64,000 bases of DNA. It comes from Dendrocalamus latiflorus. Lineage: Eukaryota; Streptophyta; Magnoliopsida; Poales; Poaceae. The DNA lies in assembly GCA_017311315.1 (NCBI GenBank), contig CM029617.1, forward strand, positions 3,018,681 to 3,082,680, given 5' to 3'. This document shows positions 35,586 through 46,189 of the stretch, piece by piece (the stretch's first letter is position 1; every line of letters starts with the position of its first letter). The notes below the pieces were generated by a model. It ran no database searches, had not been told where the DNA came from, and saw only the letters and a list, made by a program, of their open reading frames with translations. The position numbers were made by a program, and so were the translations under genes.

Positions 35586-38500
35586 ATGATGCTCTCGTCG
35601 TCGTCCGGCAGCGTCCTCCCGACTCAGGCGGCGGCGTCGCCGGAAGGTATTTCTTTTTGATGCCAAGTTTTCTGTGCTTCGTGGCTTGCTCATTAATGCT
35701 TTCGCTGTTCATTTATTTACAGTCTATTTTGAAGCTTCCCGTGCTTGTAGGACTAGTATTTGGTTGCTGTTTGTTCGTGTGCCATGCTTCAAAGATTCTC
35801 TATGGACTATGGCCGTGTGGTCAGGCAACGACCCAATGCGGCAAATTTGAGTCCGGGGTGATATTTGGATTTTTTTAAGAGATATTTGGATTTATTATGA
35901 TGGTTTATTTTGGAGCGGATGTTGTAATCCACATGAAAATGTTTTTTGGGAGAAATTTTGGTATTTTATTCCACGAAATTTCAGTTATGTAATCATACAT
36001 ATGTAGCCTATTTGCGATCCAATTCTTGCTGTATGCGTTGATTCGTCGAGATTATTCTTTCCTGATGGTAAATTGGTGTGTATTTTCACCCTAATAAGGG
36101 ATTATTTTCTAGGAAGATGCATAAAAAGTCTCTCTTTAGGCCACTAAGAAGTTCATTTCATACCATGTCCACCTTCTGAAACAATCTTGAGACGAGCATA
36201 TGAATTCAGAGATGTTACAGTTCATGCTTTCTAGAGCTACCATTATTTATTAAAATCTACACTGTTAAGTCTTCTGCTCAAATGCTTTTGCCATTACAGC
36301 TGTAGAGGAGCAGAAGTGCCTGAATTCGGAGTTATGGCATGCGTGTGCTGGCCCGCTTGTTTCCTTGCCTGCAGTGGGTAGCCGGGTGGTGTATTTCGCA
36401 CAGGGTCACAGCGAACAGGTTAGTGCAATTTCACTCTCAGAGTGAAAGCTTTGCATGATCCTGAATCCTCAATCATGTGGCAATTTCATTATCAAACTGA
36501 AATCTGGCTTAAATTCTTGCGGAAATCGATTGCTTTCTTTTTTATATTAATTTATTGGGTGGATTTCTGTCTCAGGTAGCCGCTTCAACAAATAAAGAAA
36601 TGGAGTCTCAGATCCCCAACTATCCTAACCTGCCTCCACAGCTTATATGTCAACTGCATAATGTGACCATGCATGTAAGTTTGGAGCTTTGAAGCACATT
36701 TTTCCAAAGCTAAGTAGTCTCACTGCTATCTTTGTGTTTCATCACCTGTGTTATTTCCTTCAGGCTGATGCAGAAACTGATGAGGTCTATGCGCAGATGA
36801 CGTTACAACCACTTAGTCCGGTAATTCATATTTTGCCTACTAACTTGTGCCGTGTGCAAATTCCACTTAGTAACCAAGAGAGTAATTTTGGACTTGCGTT
36901 TCTTTTCAGCAAGAGCTCAAGGATCCCTATCTACCTGCTGAATTAGGTACTGCCAACAAACAGCCAACGAATTATTTTTGCAAAACATTAACTGCAAGTG
37001 ACACAAGTACGCATGGTGGATTCTCTGTTCCCCGGCGAGCAGCTGAGAAAGTGTTTCCTCCGCTGGTCTGTGCTGCTCTGTACATTTTCCAGCTCAATTT
37101 TTGAATTGACTGGGTTGCATAAGTTAACTAAATCATCAATTGCTCTAACTTGCCTGTAACTTTTTGTAGGATTTCACTCAGCAGCCTCCAGCACAGGAGC
37201 TGATGGCAAAAGATCTTCATGGCAACGAGTGGAAATTCCGTCACATCTTTCGGGGTTAGTAGTTCTTTTTACTATTTTTAGTTCTCAATTTTCTGATAAT
37301 AACTTAGTGCCTCAGTCTCTAGTTGCAATTGTAGATTAATTTATCTTTGCAGTCACAAGTTAAAAGGCACCCCTTCAATTTTCTCATGCAAATAAGAAAA
37401 AAAATCTGTGTTGGAATGGCAAAAGTAATATCTTAAGAAAAAATCTTACTCATAAAATATAATTCTTGGTGCAGGTCAGCCAAAGCGGCATCTTCTCACT
37501 ACAGGCTGGAGTGTCTTTGTAAGTGCCAAAAGACTCGTCGCTGGGGACTCTGTCCTATTTATCTGGTATGTTTATTCGTTCAATATTCAAGATGATCACT
37601 TGACACCCTTCTCTACTTTGCTGTCCCCTCTCCAGCACAGAGATTCTTCGTGGTTGTATTTATGTATCTCCTTGCCTTGTCAGGAATGACAACAATCAGC
37701 TTCTTCTGGGAATTCGCCGGGCAATTCGGCCACAAACTGTCATGCCGTCTTCAGTCCTATCTAGTGCTAGCATGCACATTGGTCTTCTTGCTGCAGCTGC
37801 TCATGCCGCTTCAACAAATAGCCGGTTTACAATCTTTTATAACCCAAGGTAAAATTGTTGTATGCATTTATTTATTCAGCATTTCTCCTTTGAATATTTT
37901 GACCTCTTCTTTCTTTTTTCTTTTTGTGTGTGTGCAGAGCAAGCCCTTCAGAGTTTGTTATACGGCTTGCTAAGTATGTAAAGGCTGTGTACCATACCCG
38001 TATATCTGTGGGGATGCGTTTCAGGATGCTTTTTGAGACAGAGGAGTCAAGTGTTAGGAGGTATGCTAAATTGTGTTTACCCGGCATATTTTTGCTCTGC
38101 GTGAACTTGGCCTGCCCAGTATCCACTGCATGAGCTCCTTATACTTTTCTTTTATTGTCTTAATTTTTTTACCCCATCAAAGCTTGATATAATGTGCTCA
38201 TTGCCATGTGGGTTGGTACATTCTCCAATGAGATCTCAGGCTTTGGCTATGTGTTGATATGCTTCTTGTTAAAACTTTAATCTAGAAGCAAACGTACACA
38301 TCGCAAATAAACTGAGAGAACACAGGAGAATTTCTCTATTATCTTATTTGCTATCCTTTTTTCTTGTTTTCTCTTTCTCTTACAAAAACTAGTTACATGC
38401 TCCTCAATATATAGGCTAATAATCTTCTACTAGTATACGTATTCGGATCTTAAGTTAGACACAACTTCAACTTGAGTTACACACGGAGACAGACTCTACT

Positions 38501-41500
38501 ACGTCTTGAACTCTAAGTCAAGATTATTTCTAACAATCTCCCCTTTAATCTTGACTTGACATACTCTAGTTTTAGTCTCAATGCATTATGAACTATCAGC
38601 CACGCCTCCACATGAAGCGTTCTACATGCAAGTTACATGTAGGAACTCAACTCAACTGGCACAGGTTCATCCGGATGCAAAGATTCTAAAACATTGAGGT
38701 AGTCGGTCTTAACTACGACTTATTAAACTCATACCTGACACAGAACGGTGACTCATCTTCTCAATGTTCCCACTTCTTTTCACCTTACTTGAGTTTGGAC
38801 GGCGACACATTTTCTCGATGTCCCTGACTCCAACCTTCATCAGAGCAATGTTGGTTTATCATCACTGAGCGCTTTAGCAAGAAACGCTTTCTTCATCTTG
38901 ATTGCTCAGGCTACATAATTGCTCATCGTGAGTATCGGATAATGCTGCGAGACAGCGGGACTCTTCTTTGCCATCATACTGGATGATACCTCGTCACCGA
39001 TGACACCACTTCCCGGAGAACGTGACATGATCTTGAGTACGGATCAAGATCTCAGACTACTTTGAAGTGTCTCTTTGACTGAGGGAACAGAAGGACGTGC
39101 CGTGCGCGTTTTTCCCGGGAGAGCTACCCGAAGGCGAGTGACGTGCGCCTCAGGAGCGCCGTGTGAGACGCGCTGAAAACGGAATCGCTGAGACGATTTT
39201 TCCAACGACTTAGTTCTCGCCTAGGCTCTGATACCACTTGTTAAAACTTTAATCCGGAAGAAAACGCGCACATCGCAAATAAATTGAGAGAACACAGGAG
39301 AATTTCTCTATTCTCTTATTTGCTCTTTTTTTTTGTTTTCTCTTTCTCTTACAAAAACTAGTTACAAGCCTCCTCAATATATAGGCTAATAATCTCCTAT
39401 TAGTATACGCATTCGGACTTCAAGTTGGACACAACTTCAACTTGAGTTACACACGGAGACGGATTCTACTACATCTTGAACTCTAAGCCAAGATTATTTG
39501 TAACACTTCTCACCTTTTACTCTATACTAAACCAGCATATTCGCAGCCATACATGGTATTAAGTCTAACCAGATCAAATATTTTTATTTCCAGATACATG
39601 GGGACAATTACAGGAATCAGTGATCTTGATGGTGTTCGTTGGCCAAACTCACATTGGCGTTCTGTAAAGGTATATTTCCAGGCTAGCACTTTTATCACCT
39701 CGAGTCAACTCTGTGCAAGAACTATGTCTGTTGTTTACCCGTGTACCATGCAAGTTTTCGGTTAGACAAGATGAAAATTCCTTTGAAGTTTGCTTGCTCT
39801 TGCTTGGTACCAACTTCTTGGTTTAGCATGTTATAGAAGTTTGTCTCTGAATAATGCAGGTTGGCTGGGATGAGTCAACTGCTGGAGAGAGGCAGCCAAG
39901 GGTGTCACTTTGGGAGATTGAGCCCCTGACAACTTTCCCAATGTACCCATCTCCTTTTCCACTCAGACTGAAGCGTCCATGGCCAACAGGCTTGCCTTCT
40001 CTACATGGTAGGAGGGAAAGTTCATCTTTAGCTAGCATTTGTAGATAGCTATGCTTAATTAATTGCGCAGTACGCATCTAAGACTACGAATTATCGTTCA
40101 TATGATGCCTTTCTGTAGGTGGTAAGGATGATGACTTGACTTCCTCTCTCATGTGGCCTCGAGATAGCGCAAACCCTGGTTTCCAATCACTGAATTTTGG
40201 TGGCCTTGGGATGAGTCCTTGGATGCAGCCAAGGCTGGATGCTTCCTTGCTTGGTCTACAACCTGACATGTACCAAATGATAGCCGCGACTGCTTTCCAA
40301 GACCCAACGAAGCAGGTGTCACCCACGATATTGCAGTTCCAGCAGCCGCAGAACATAGTTGGTAGAGTAGTACCACTTCTACCAAGTCAGATTTTGCAGC
40401 AAGTGCAGCCTCAGTTTCAGCAGCAGCCGTACCTTCAAAACATCAATGAGACCACAATCCAAGGCCAGGCTCGGTCTGAGTTCCTTCAGCAGGAGCTCCA
40501 ACGCAGCCAGTCGTGTAATGAGCAGAAGCCACAGCTGCAACCGCAGCAACAACAGCAAGAATCACAGCAGCAGCAGCAATCACAGTGTATGCAAGTCCCT
40601 CAACATCAACAAATGCAACAACAGAAGAACATGGACAGCTACCAGTCTGTATCTAATGCATTGTCAGCATTTTCTCAACTCTCCTCGGCTCCTCACTCTT
40701 CACCTATGACACTGCAAACAGTCTTACCGTTCTCGCAGCCACAGGGCTTTTCGGACACGAATATAAGTTCATTGTCCCCATCCTATACATCCGCCATGCA
40801 TAATACATTGAGGCCGTTCTCATCAGAAGCAGCTTCGCACCTAAGTATGCCAAGACCCACTGCGATGCCTGTCCCTGACCCATGGTCATCAAAGCGAGTT
40901 GCAGTGGAGTCTTTCCTTCCTCCTCGGCCTCAGGTTACATCGCAGATAGAACAGTTGGACTCAACACCACCAAATATACCTCAAAGCTCTGCATTAGTGC
41001 CTCTTCCTGGAAGAGGGTGCTTGGTGGATCAAGATGGGAACTCTGATCCTCAAAATCATCTCTTGTTTGGCGTTAATATAGACTCACAGTCACTTCTAAT
41101 GCAAGGAAGCATCCCAAGCTTCCACAGCGAGAATGATTCAACAGCAATCCCCTATTCCACCTCCAATTTCCTGAGCCCTTCGCAAAATGATTTCCCCTTG
41201 GATCAAACACTAAATAGTTCGGGTTGCTTAGATGAATCAGGGTATATGCCATGTTCACAGAATTCTGATCAAGTGAATCGACCACCTGCAACCTTCGTGA
41301 AGGTGAGTTACTTATTTGCATTTCATAAATGAGAGCAATTTTGACTATTTTTCTCACTACTTCGACTATCGATAACCATGTATTGCACATGCCATTACAT
41401 TAGTAGAAATAGAATTGATAATCTTACAATTGAGCGTTTGGATCATCGGTGCATATATGTGTTTTATATTTTATTTCTTTCATAACTGGATGTAAGGAAC

Positions 41501-42068
41501 TATAGTCCATTCTCTGGAATTCCCTGTTTTTTGTTAACTTACTCCTGACCACTGTCAACATGCAATTTTGCTTCCATGTGAACAACAGGTTTACAAGTCT
41601 GGAACCTACGGAAGGTCGCTTGATATCACTAGATTTAGTACCTATCACGAACTCCGTAGAGAACTAGGTCGCCTATTTGGCCTTGAGGGCCAGTTGGAAG
41701 ACCCTTTGAGATCAGGCTGGCAGCTTGTATTCGTCGACCGAGAGGAGGATGTCCTTCTTGTTGGCGATGACCCTTGGCAGTAAGTTTTCGTAACCATCCT
41801 GATGATAATTTGAGCAGTTCTGTGCTACTGGTTCATGCTCGTCCTTACATTGCTGCGCCGTGTAACCTGCAGGGAATTCGTGAATAGCGTGTCCTGCATA
41901 AAGATACTCTCACCACAAGAGGTGCAGCAGATGGGCAAGCAGGGCCTTGAGCTTTTGAGCTCGGCTCCCGCAAGGAGGCTAGGTAGCAGCTGTGACGACT
42001 ATGTGAGCAGGCAGGAATCTAGGAGCCTGAGCGCTGGAATCGCGTCTGTCGGATCAGTTGAATTCTGA
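35586..42068 (+). CDS. ARF17: Auxin response factor, ARF6/8 clade (activator, class A)
   Basis: Coding exons: 35586-35646, 36300-36418, 36576-36674, 36764-36820, 36910-37065, 37170-37254, 37475-37565, 37684-37848, 37938-38060, 39594-39669, 39860-40007, 40119-41302, 41589-41779, 41873-42068. All introns are GT-AG and the phases close to 2751 nt (916 aa). The product is a nuclear transcription factor binding auxin response elements. It has a B3 DNA-binding domain (about 135-236, with [20 protein letters not shown]), an ARF/dimerisation domain (about 262-344), a Gln-rich activation region (about 460-570, uninterrupted Q runs) and a C-terminal PB1 domain (about 789-880) for ARF and Aux/IAA pairing. 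The Gln-rich middle marks an activator. The N-terminus [12 protein letters not shown] and the length resemble my memory of rice ARF17; the symbol follows rice numbering. A miR167 site lies in exon 13 and a TRIM element in intron 9. Four residues usually conserved in the clade differ. Confidence 0.95.
38267..38535 (-). repeat. LTR of the intronic TRIM (3' LTR on its own strand)
   Basis: 269 bp, pairing with 39239-39505 with several scattered mismatches. The complement of a purine tract (atctccccttta) follows at 38536. Confidence 0.88.
39239..39505 (-). repeat. LTR of the intronic TRIM (5' LTR on its own strand)
   Basis: 267 bp, adjacent to the primer-binding site complement at 39221-39236. 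Visible differences from the partner (for example ctagaag versus ccggaag) suggest an insertion older than the intact Gypsy and Copia copies in this window. Confidence 0.88.
41708..41728 (+). promoter_or_regulatory. miR167 target site in ARF exon 13
   Basis: The stretch starting gagatcaggctggcagctt is complementary to mature miR167 apart from a few positions. ARF6 and ARF8 mRNAs are established miR167 cleavage targets at this same place, just inside the PB1-coding exon. It overlaps codons for the RSGWQLVF segment, so it is held both as protein and as RNA site. Confidence 0.85.
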
Positions 42069-43408
42069 AGAGAGGGCGTTCGTGAGCCCTCAGCTTAAGG
42101 CTAGCCTGTTACGTATGTTTCTGCAGCTTTTTCCTAGTTTTGAGACCTGGAACTGAAAAGCATATAGATCATGCCTAGCTTTAAGTTATGTACCATCTAA
42201 TAATTATGCCATATGATTTCAACTTCTAAGTAGAAACTACCACCTTTTGCTATACATGCCAAAACTTTGTTCCAGGGAATACTAATCCTGTGAATGTAGG
42301 CTCTCTAAATTATCAACTCTCGTGGCGTAGGTCGCACATGCCTATCTTGTTCATATTCTGCATAATCATGGCATTTTGGTTCCACATGTGGCAGTAACCA
42401 AACAACAGGGTGGTCCTTGGCACGATGGTAAAACGTGCTTCGTTCCAAGTAGGGCCATCCTAGACAAAATTCGGTTCAGACTTCATGCTAGCAAGTCCAT
42501 CTCATTGAGTTTCATATATAAACCTTACTGATACCTTTCTTCCAAAACTGTAGTACTCAAAGTTACTCTTACTGTTATTGGCATGGTCAATTGCCATTAT
42601 CAGTAAAAAAGCAGTTTGGGGCAATCCTTTGCCATTATCCCCATGTGAGGTGCGGGTCCCCATCTGGCTGACTGACTGACTGACTGACACACACTGGAGC
42701 CAATTGCATTGCAAGGAAAAAGGATGGAAGATGGCCTCCCTTTCCTGAGGGTCAGCCAGTGGTGAGTGAGTGGCTGTGAATGTGATGCCCTTCGCCCTCC
42801 ATCCAATCTATCACACATCCATTTCTTCAGGCCTTAATGCTCCCCATCCATGTGGTCTCCATCTATCCCTCGTGTGCTAAATGCTGATATACCATCCTGT
42901 TGCGCTTTGGCTCAATGGTCTTCCCAAGAGGAAGGGGTGTGCGTGAGTGCATGTGCGTGAAGGGTGGTGAGTTCGGTTGGCTTGGTTGGATGTGGATTGT
43001 GACAAGTTTGAAGTGGGAGCGTGTGGAGTGCAGTAACACACAGCACCCACTCTTTTTCAAGGATTTGGGCATCTTGCTCTCCTCCCCACATCGATCTCTT
43101 GATGATTCCTCCGTCTCAGTCAGATCTTTAGCCGGCCCAATCGCCTTGCCCCTCCTCAGATCTTGTCCTTTCCCCATCCATCCTCGCTCACCTTTCGTTT
43201 TTCCACAGCAATGGAGAAAAATAAACCAAGAAAGAGAGGAGCCTGGACTTGGAGAGTAAAATACGCAACTGGAGTGGAGTGGAGCGTTGCCTCGCATTTT
43301 CTTTTCAGAATTCAGATATCTCGCCATCAGCGACAGTAAGGCGTCAAAACTGAACCTTGTCGTCTCTGCTTCAGGTTGGTTGGTCGAATGGTTGCCCTTG
43401 GCAGGCAA
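42069..43408. other. 3' flank of ARF
   Basis: The proximal part should include the ARF 3' UTR; no unambiguous poly(A) signal was picked out. A (tgac)n run occurs at about 42668-42690. The rest is unique-looking DNA without a supported gene, although 42900-43259 is open on the plus strand. Confidence 0.4.
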
Positions 43409-43418
43409 GGTGAAAGCG

Positions 43419-44680
43419 GAGAAAATTGATCATTTGCCACTTTGAAGAGTGGGCTTCGCAAAATTGCCACTTTCAACATTGGCTTCGCAAAAATGCCATG
43501 CAGTACATTTACCTCTTGATTACCATGCCATTTGAGTCATTTAACTCATTTAATATTTTCTTTCTAATTTCAGGGGCTGGAAAAGACCTTTATACCCTTT
43601 CTACCCCGTGCTCGCCGCCTGCTCCTCCTCCTCCTCGTCGTGGCCTTCCCCCCTTCCTCTCCTCGATCGCATTCTCCCTTTATACCCTTTAGATAGAGCT
43701 CGCCTCGCCGCGCATGCAGCCCCTGCGGACGTCATCGTCACCGCCGCCGCCGGCGTCCGTCGATGGACCAACCAACCCCGCGTTCCTCCGCCACCGCGTT
43801 CTTTTGACGCGAGGACTAGTTCCGTTTCCTTGAATCTCTCCAATAAATCATTCACTTGTTTAACGATACCTGTGCCCGATCGATCTTTAGTGCAAAGCCA
43901 ACACGCAGTCATTGCAGAAAAGAAGAAAAATACATGGGCAAATGCAAGAAAGAAATCGTAGGACAAATATCCCAGCTATCAATTAGTTAATTAGATCACA
44001 TTGTCATAAGAGAAGTCGTGGATCTGAAGAAATGTTTAATCTGCTCGAGCTTTCAAGTAACACTTGCTGTCAGTCGATGTTTAACTGGAAATAACAGCGC
44101 CATTTATCCTGGGAGCCTCATCAGAAACGAGCTCCAAAATTGCTCTCTGCAGATTTGAGAAATTTGCATATATTTGGGACCATCAAACCTGCATTCTATA
44201 TGTGATCTGTGTGTAGAGTTCATGTTTTCTTGGGTGATAACTGATAACCATGTTACTGTTTATTATCAGTCTTTATACTACGAACAGTTGTCAGCACTCG
44301 CAATGTAGTTTTACTGCAGAACTGCAGGAAGTAATCCGATTAATGATATCATCAAGGACATCAAGGACGATGACGTCCGCAGGGGCTGCATGCGCGGCGA
44401 GGCGAGCTCTATCTAAACGGTATAAAGGGAGAATGCGATCGAGGAGAGGAAGGTATAAAGGCCACGAGGAAGAGGAGCAGGCAGCGAGCACGGGGTAGAA
44501 AGGATAGAAAGGTCTTTTCCAGTCTCTAAAATTATAAAAAAAATATTAAATGAGTTAAATGGCTCAAATGACATGGTAATCAAGAGGTAAATGTACTGTA
44601 TTGCATTTTTGCGAAGTCAATTTTGAAAGTGGCAATTTTACAAAGCCCACTCTTCAAAGTGGCAAATGATCAATTTTCTC
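43419..44680. mobile_element. Mutator-like element with long TIRs (Pack-MULE candidate)
   Basis: A 1262-bp element flanked by the perfect 10-bp repeat ggtgaaagcg (43409-43418, 44681-44690). It begins gagaaaattgatcatttgcc and ends with the complement. Inverted repeats extend about 320 bp on each side (43419-43742 against 44362-44680), including the CG-rich gacgtcatcgtc ends. The roughly 620-bp interior is unrelated to the TIRs and carries what looks like a captured gene tail on the minus strand (44081-44146). No transposase is present. Long TIRs, 9-10-bp duplication and a captured gene piece define the Pack-MULE class. Confidence 0.88.
44081..44146 (-). pseudogene. Captured terminal exon, probably of a short-chain dehydrogenase/reductase gene
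   Basis: Read on the minus strand, an acceptor atctgcag ends at 44147. An exon of 66 bases then encodes AILELVSDEAPRINGAVISS followed by TAA at 44081-44083. Short-chain dehydrogenases typically end with a segment of the form FLxSDEAxxxxGxxxxxDGG, so the VSDEAPRINGAVI pattern suggests the C-terminal exon of such an enzyme, with its 3' UTR continuing to about 43880. Only this tail is present, so it cannot encode an enzyme. The family call is from pattern memory and is moderate at best; the exon-like structure is seen directly. Confidence 0.45.
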
Positions 44681-44733
44681 GGTGAAAGCGCCCTGCCCAA
44701 GAATCTCTCTGTCTCACTGTTGTTTTGGTTTAA

Positions 44734-45077
44734 GAGCAAGTTTAATAAGGATGACTGTGCTAGCTATAAGGGAATCCATGTCAGCATAGTCCTATGTGGA
44801 GGGGAGAGAAAAGGAGAGAGAGAGCCAAGCCGACTCCCATGCAAGAGTCAGGCTATAGCACAGGAAAAGAGGTATTATCCATGCATGTACCCATAGAACT
44901 AATTGCTATACCCATGCATGTATTAAATTATCAATACCCATGTATGTATTAAATGATTGAGAGCTCTTGTGGAAACAACTTATAGCCAGCTTATTGTATG
45001 AGTTGACTGTATCATTATCTTTTGATGACATAGAAATATATTGGAGGTAGCAGCTATCTGTACTATTAAACTTGCTC
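44734..45077. mobile_element. Tourist-like MITE (344 bp)
   Basis: Inverted ends gagcaagtttaata (44734) and tattaaacttgctc (to 45077), each flanked by taa (44731-44733, 45078-45080). This is a PIF/Harbinger-type terminus. It has repeated ccatgcatgta segments inside and no coding capacity. Confidence 0.88.
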
Positions 45078-45080
45078 TAA

Positions 45081-45411
45081 GGAAACAGACGACGACGACG
45101 ATATCTGCTGCTTTCTCTTTTTTTTTCTTCCCTTTGTGGAACCTGTCCTGACGGGCCATGCGCTCCTCCGCTCGTGCGCAGATTCGCGTCGTCGGAGAGC
45201 ACCGACGCACGCCCACACGCACGTACGATGCCGGCGCCGCGCACGCGACGTGCCGCCAGTCCGCCCACGCTCGCCATGCGCGTACCTACCCGCTTCGCTG
45301 CTGGCAAATGGTGGCGGGCAGCATGGGTTGGCGTAGTAGAGCGCGAGCCTTGGCATTAAAGTCGCGCCACCTCTGCTGCTTTTCCCTCCTTGCATAGTTG
45401 CGTACGATTGC

Positions 45412-45455
<44 letters not shown>

Positions 45456-46189
45456 GTAAAAAACAAAAGAGCCTCATTTGAGAGTTGGATTATTGTAGAA
45501 ATCTCAGGGGGGTTTACCATGTTTCCTGCAGAACTAATGCCAAATTCGTTCTAAGGAAGGCTTCCAATTTCCGAAGAATCCTACACTACGAAGATGCGGT
45601 ACATAATGAAATATACTGCTCAAACAGTGTAACTGCAAGTGTGAAACCGCTCCCTATCATGTTGTCATGCGGTGCGGCGCCGATCTATTTGGCCGCGCGC
45701 TTGATCGAGCAGCTCGTTTTGTACGGCGAAAAGGCACGGTTTAATAAAGTAGCACTGCAGCTAACTAGGGCTTGTAAGACTGTAGACGACTTTGTAATTT
45801 GTATAGAACGACCTAGGACAGGCAAAAAGAGAACAGATGCAGAGAAAGCTAACAATGACCTGTTACTTTGATCATGATGCCTCTCTCCTAACAAATCATA
45901 GCACGCACAACCTGACAACCATATAGCTCATCTTCACCTATATATTCTCGAAAGCACACAAGAACACAGCGGATCATTCTTAACATTGTGTACTTTCCAT
46001 CTGCTAAAACAAGGAGCTTAGCTGCGTAGGATATGCTGTTTATTCTGCGGGTACTTTCCATCTGCTAAAACATACTAGTACTGCTAGTCTACTACATGTT
46101 AAAAATCCCTGAGTAAAATTTCATGCAATATGACAATACCGTGGAATACCACTTACCATCTTGAATTTGTTGTTAACAAACCTGAATGA
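45081..46189. other. Intergenic region and probable 3' UTR of the RING-CH gene
   Basis: 45100-45360 is GC-rich with arginine-rich shadow frames on both strands. A (ga)n run spans 45414-45451. A frame at 45485-45871 is open but unrecognised. The part nearest 46189 should be the 3' UTR of the minus-strand RING-CH gene. Confidence 0.4.
45414..45451. repeat. (GA)n microsatellite
   Basis: About 38 bases of uninterrupted GA dinucleotide. Confidence 0.9.

Larger units (their letters stand above)
38267..39505 (-). mobile_element. TRIM/SMART-type retrotransposon in ARF intron 9
   Basis: Two direct repeats, 38267-38535 and 39239-39505, both starting tgttaaaacttta and ending gattattt.taaca, act as LTRs of about 268 bp. 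A 5-bp duplication cttct flanks the whole (38262-38266, 39506-39510). Immediately inside the right LTR, ggctctgatacca (to 39236) is the complement of an initiator-Met primer-binding site. Inside the left LTR, ctccccttta is the complement of a polypurine tract. The element therefore runs on the minus strand, opposite to ARF. Only about 700 bp lie between the LTRs and no gag or pol is found, so it is non-autonomous. It sits inside the 1.5-kb intron 9 (38061-39593) and leaves the splice sites intact. Confidence 0.9.

Noticed and set aside
39221..39236. tRNA-like sequence
   Set aside because: Only the primer-binding complement to initiator tRNA is present; no cloverleaf. The same applies to 1703, 6975 and 54251.
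42900..43259. 119-codon open frame downstream of ARF
   Set aside because: No domain, overlapped by a longer antisense frame, and no start or splice context.
43601..43966. Overlapping open frames on both strands (117 and 121 codons)
   Set aside because: They lie across the TIR and interior of the Mutator-like element, share the GC-rich inverted repeat and show no domain.
45485..45871. 128-codon open frame near the 3' end of the RING-CH gene
   Set aside because: Unrecognised translation with no family feature; an antisense frame is also open. Likely 3' flank sequence.
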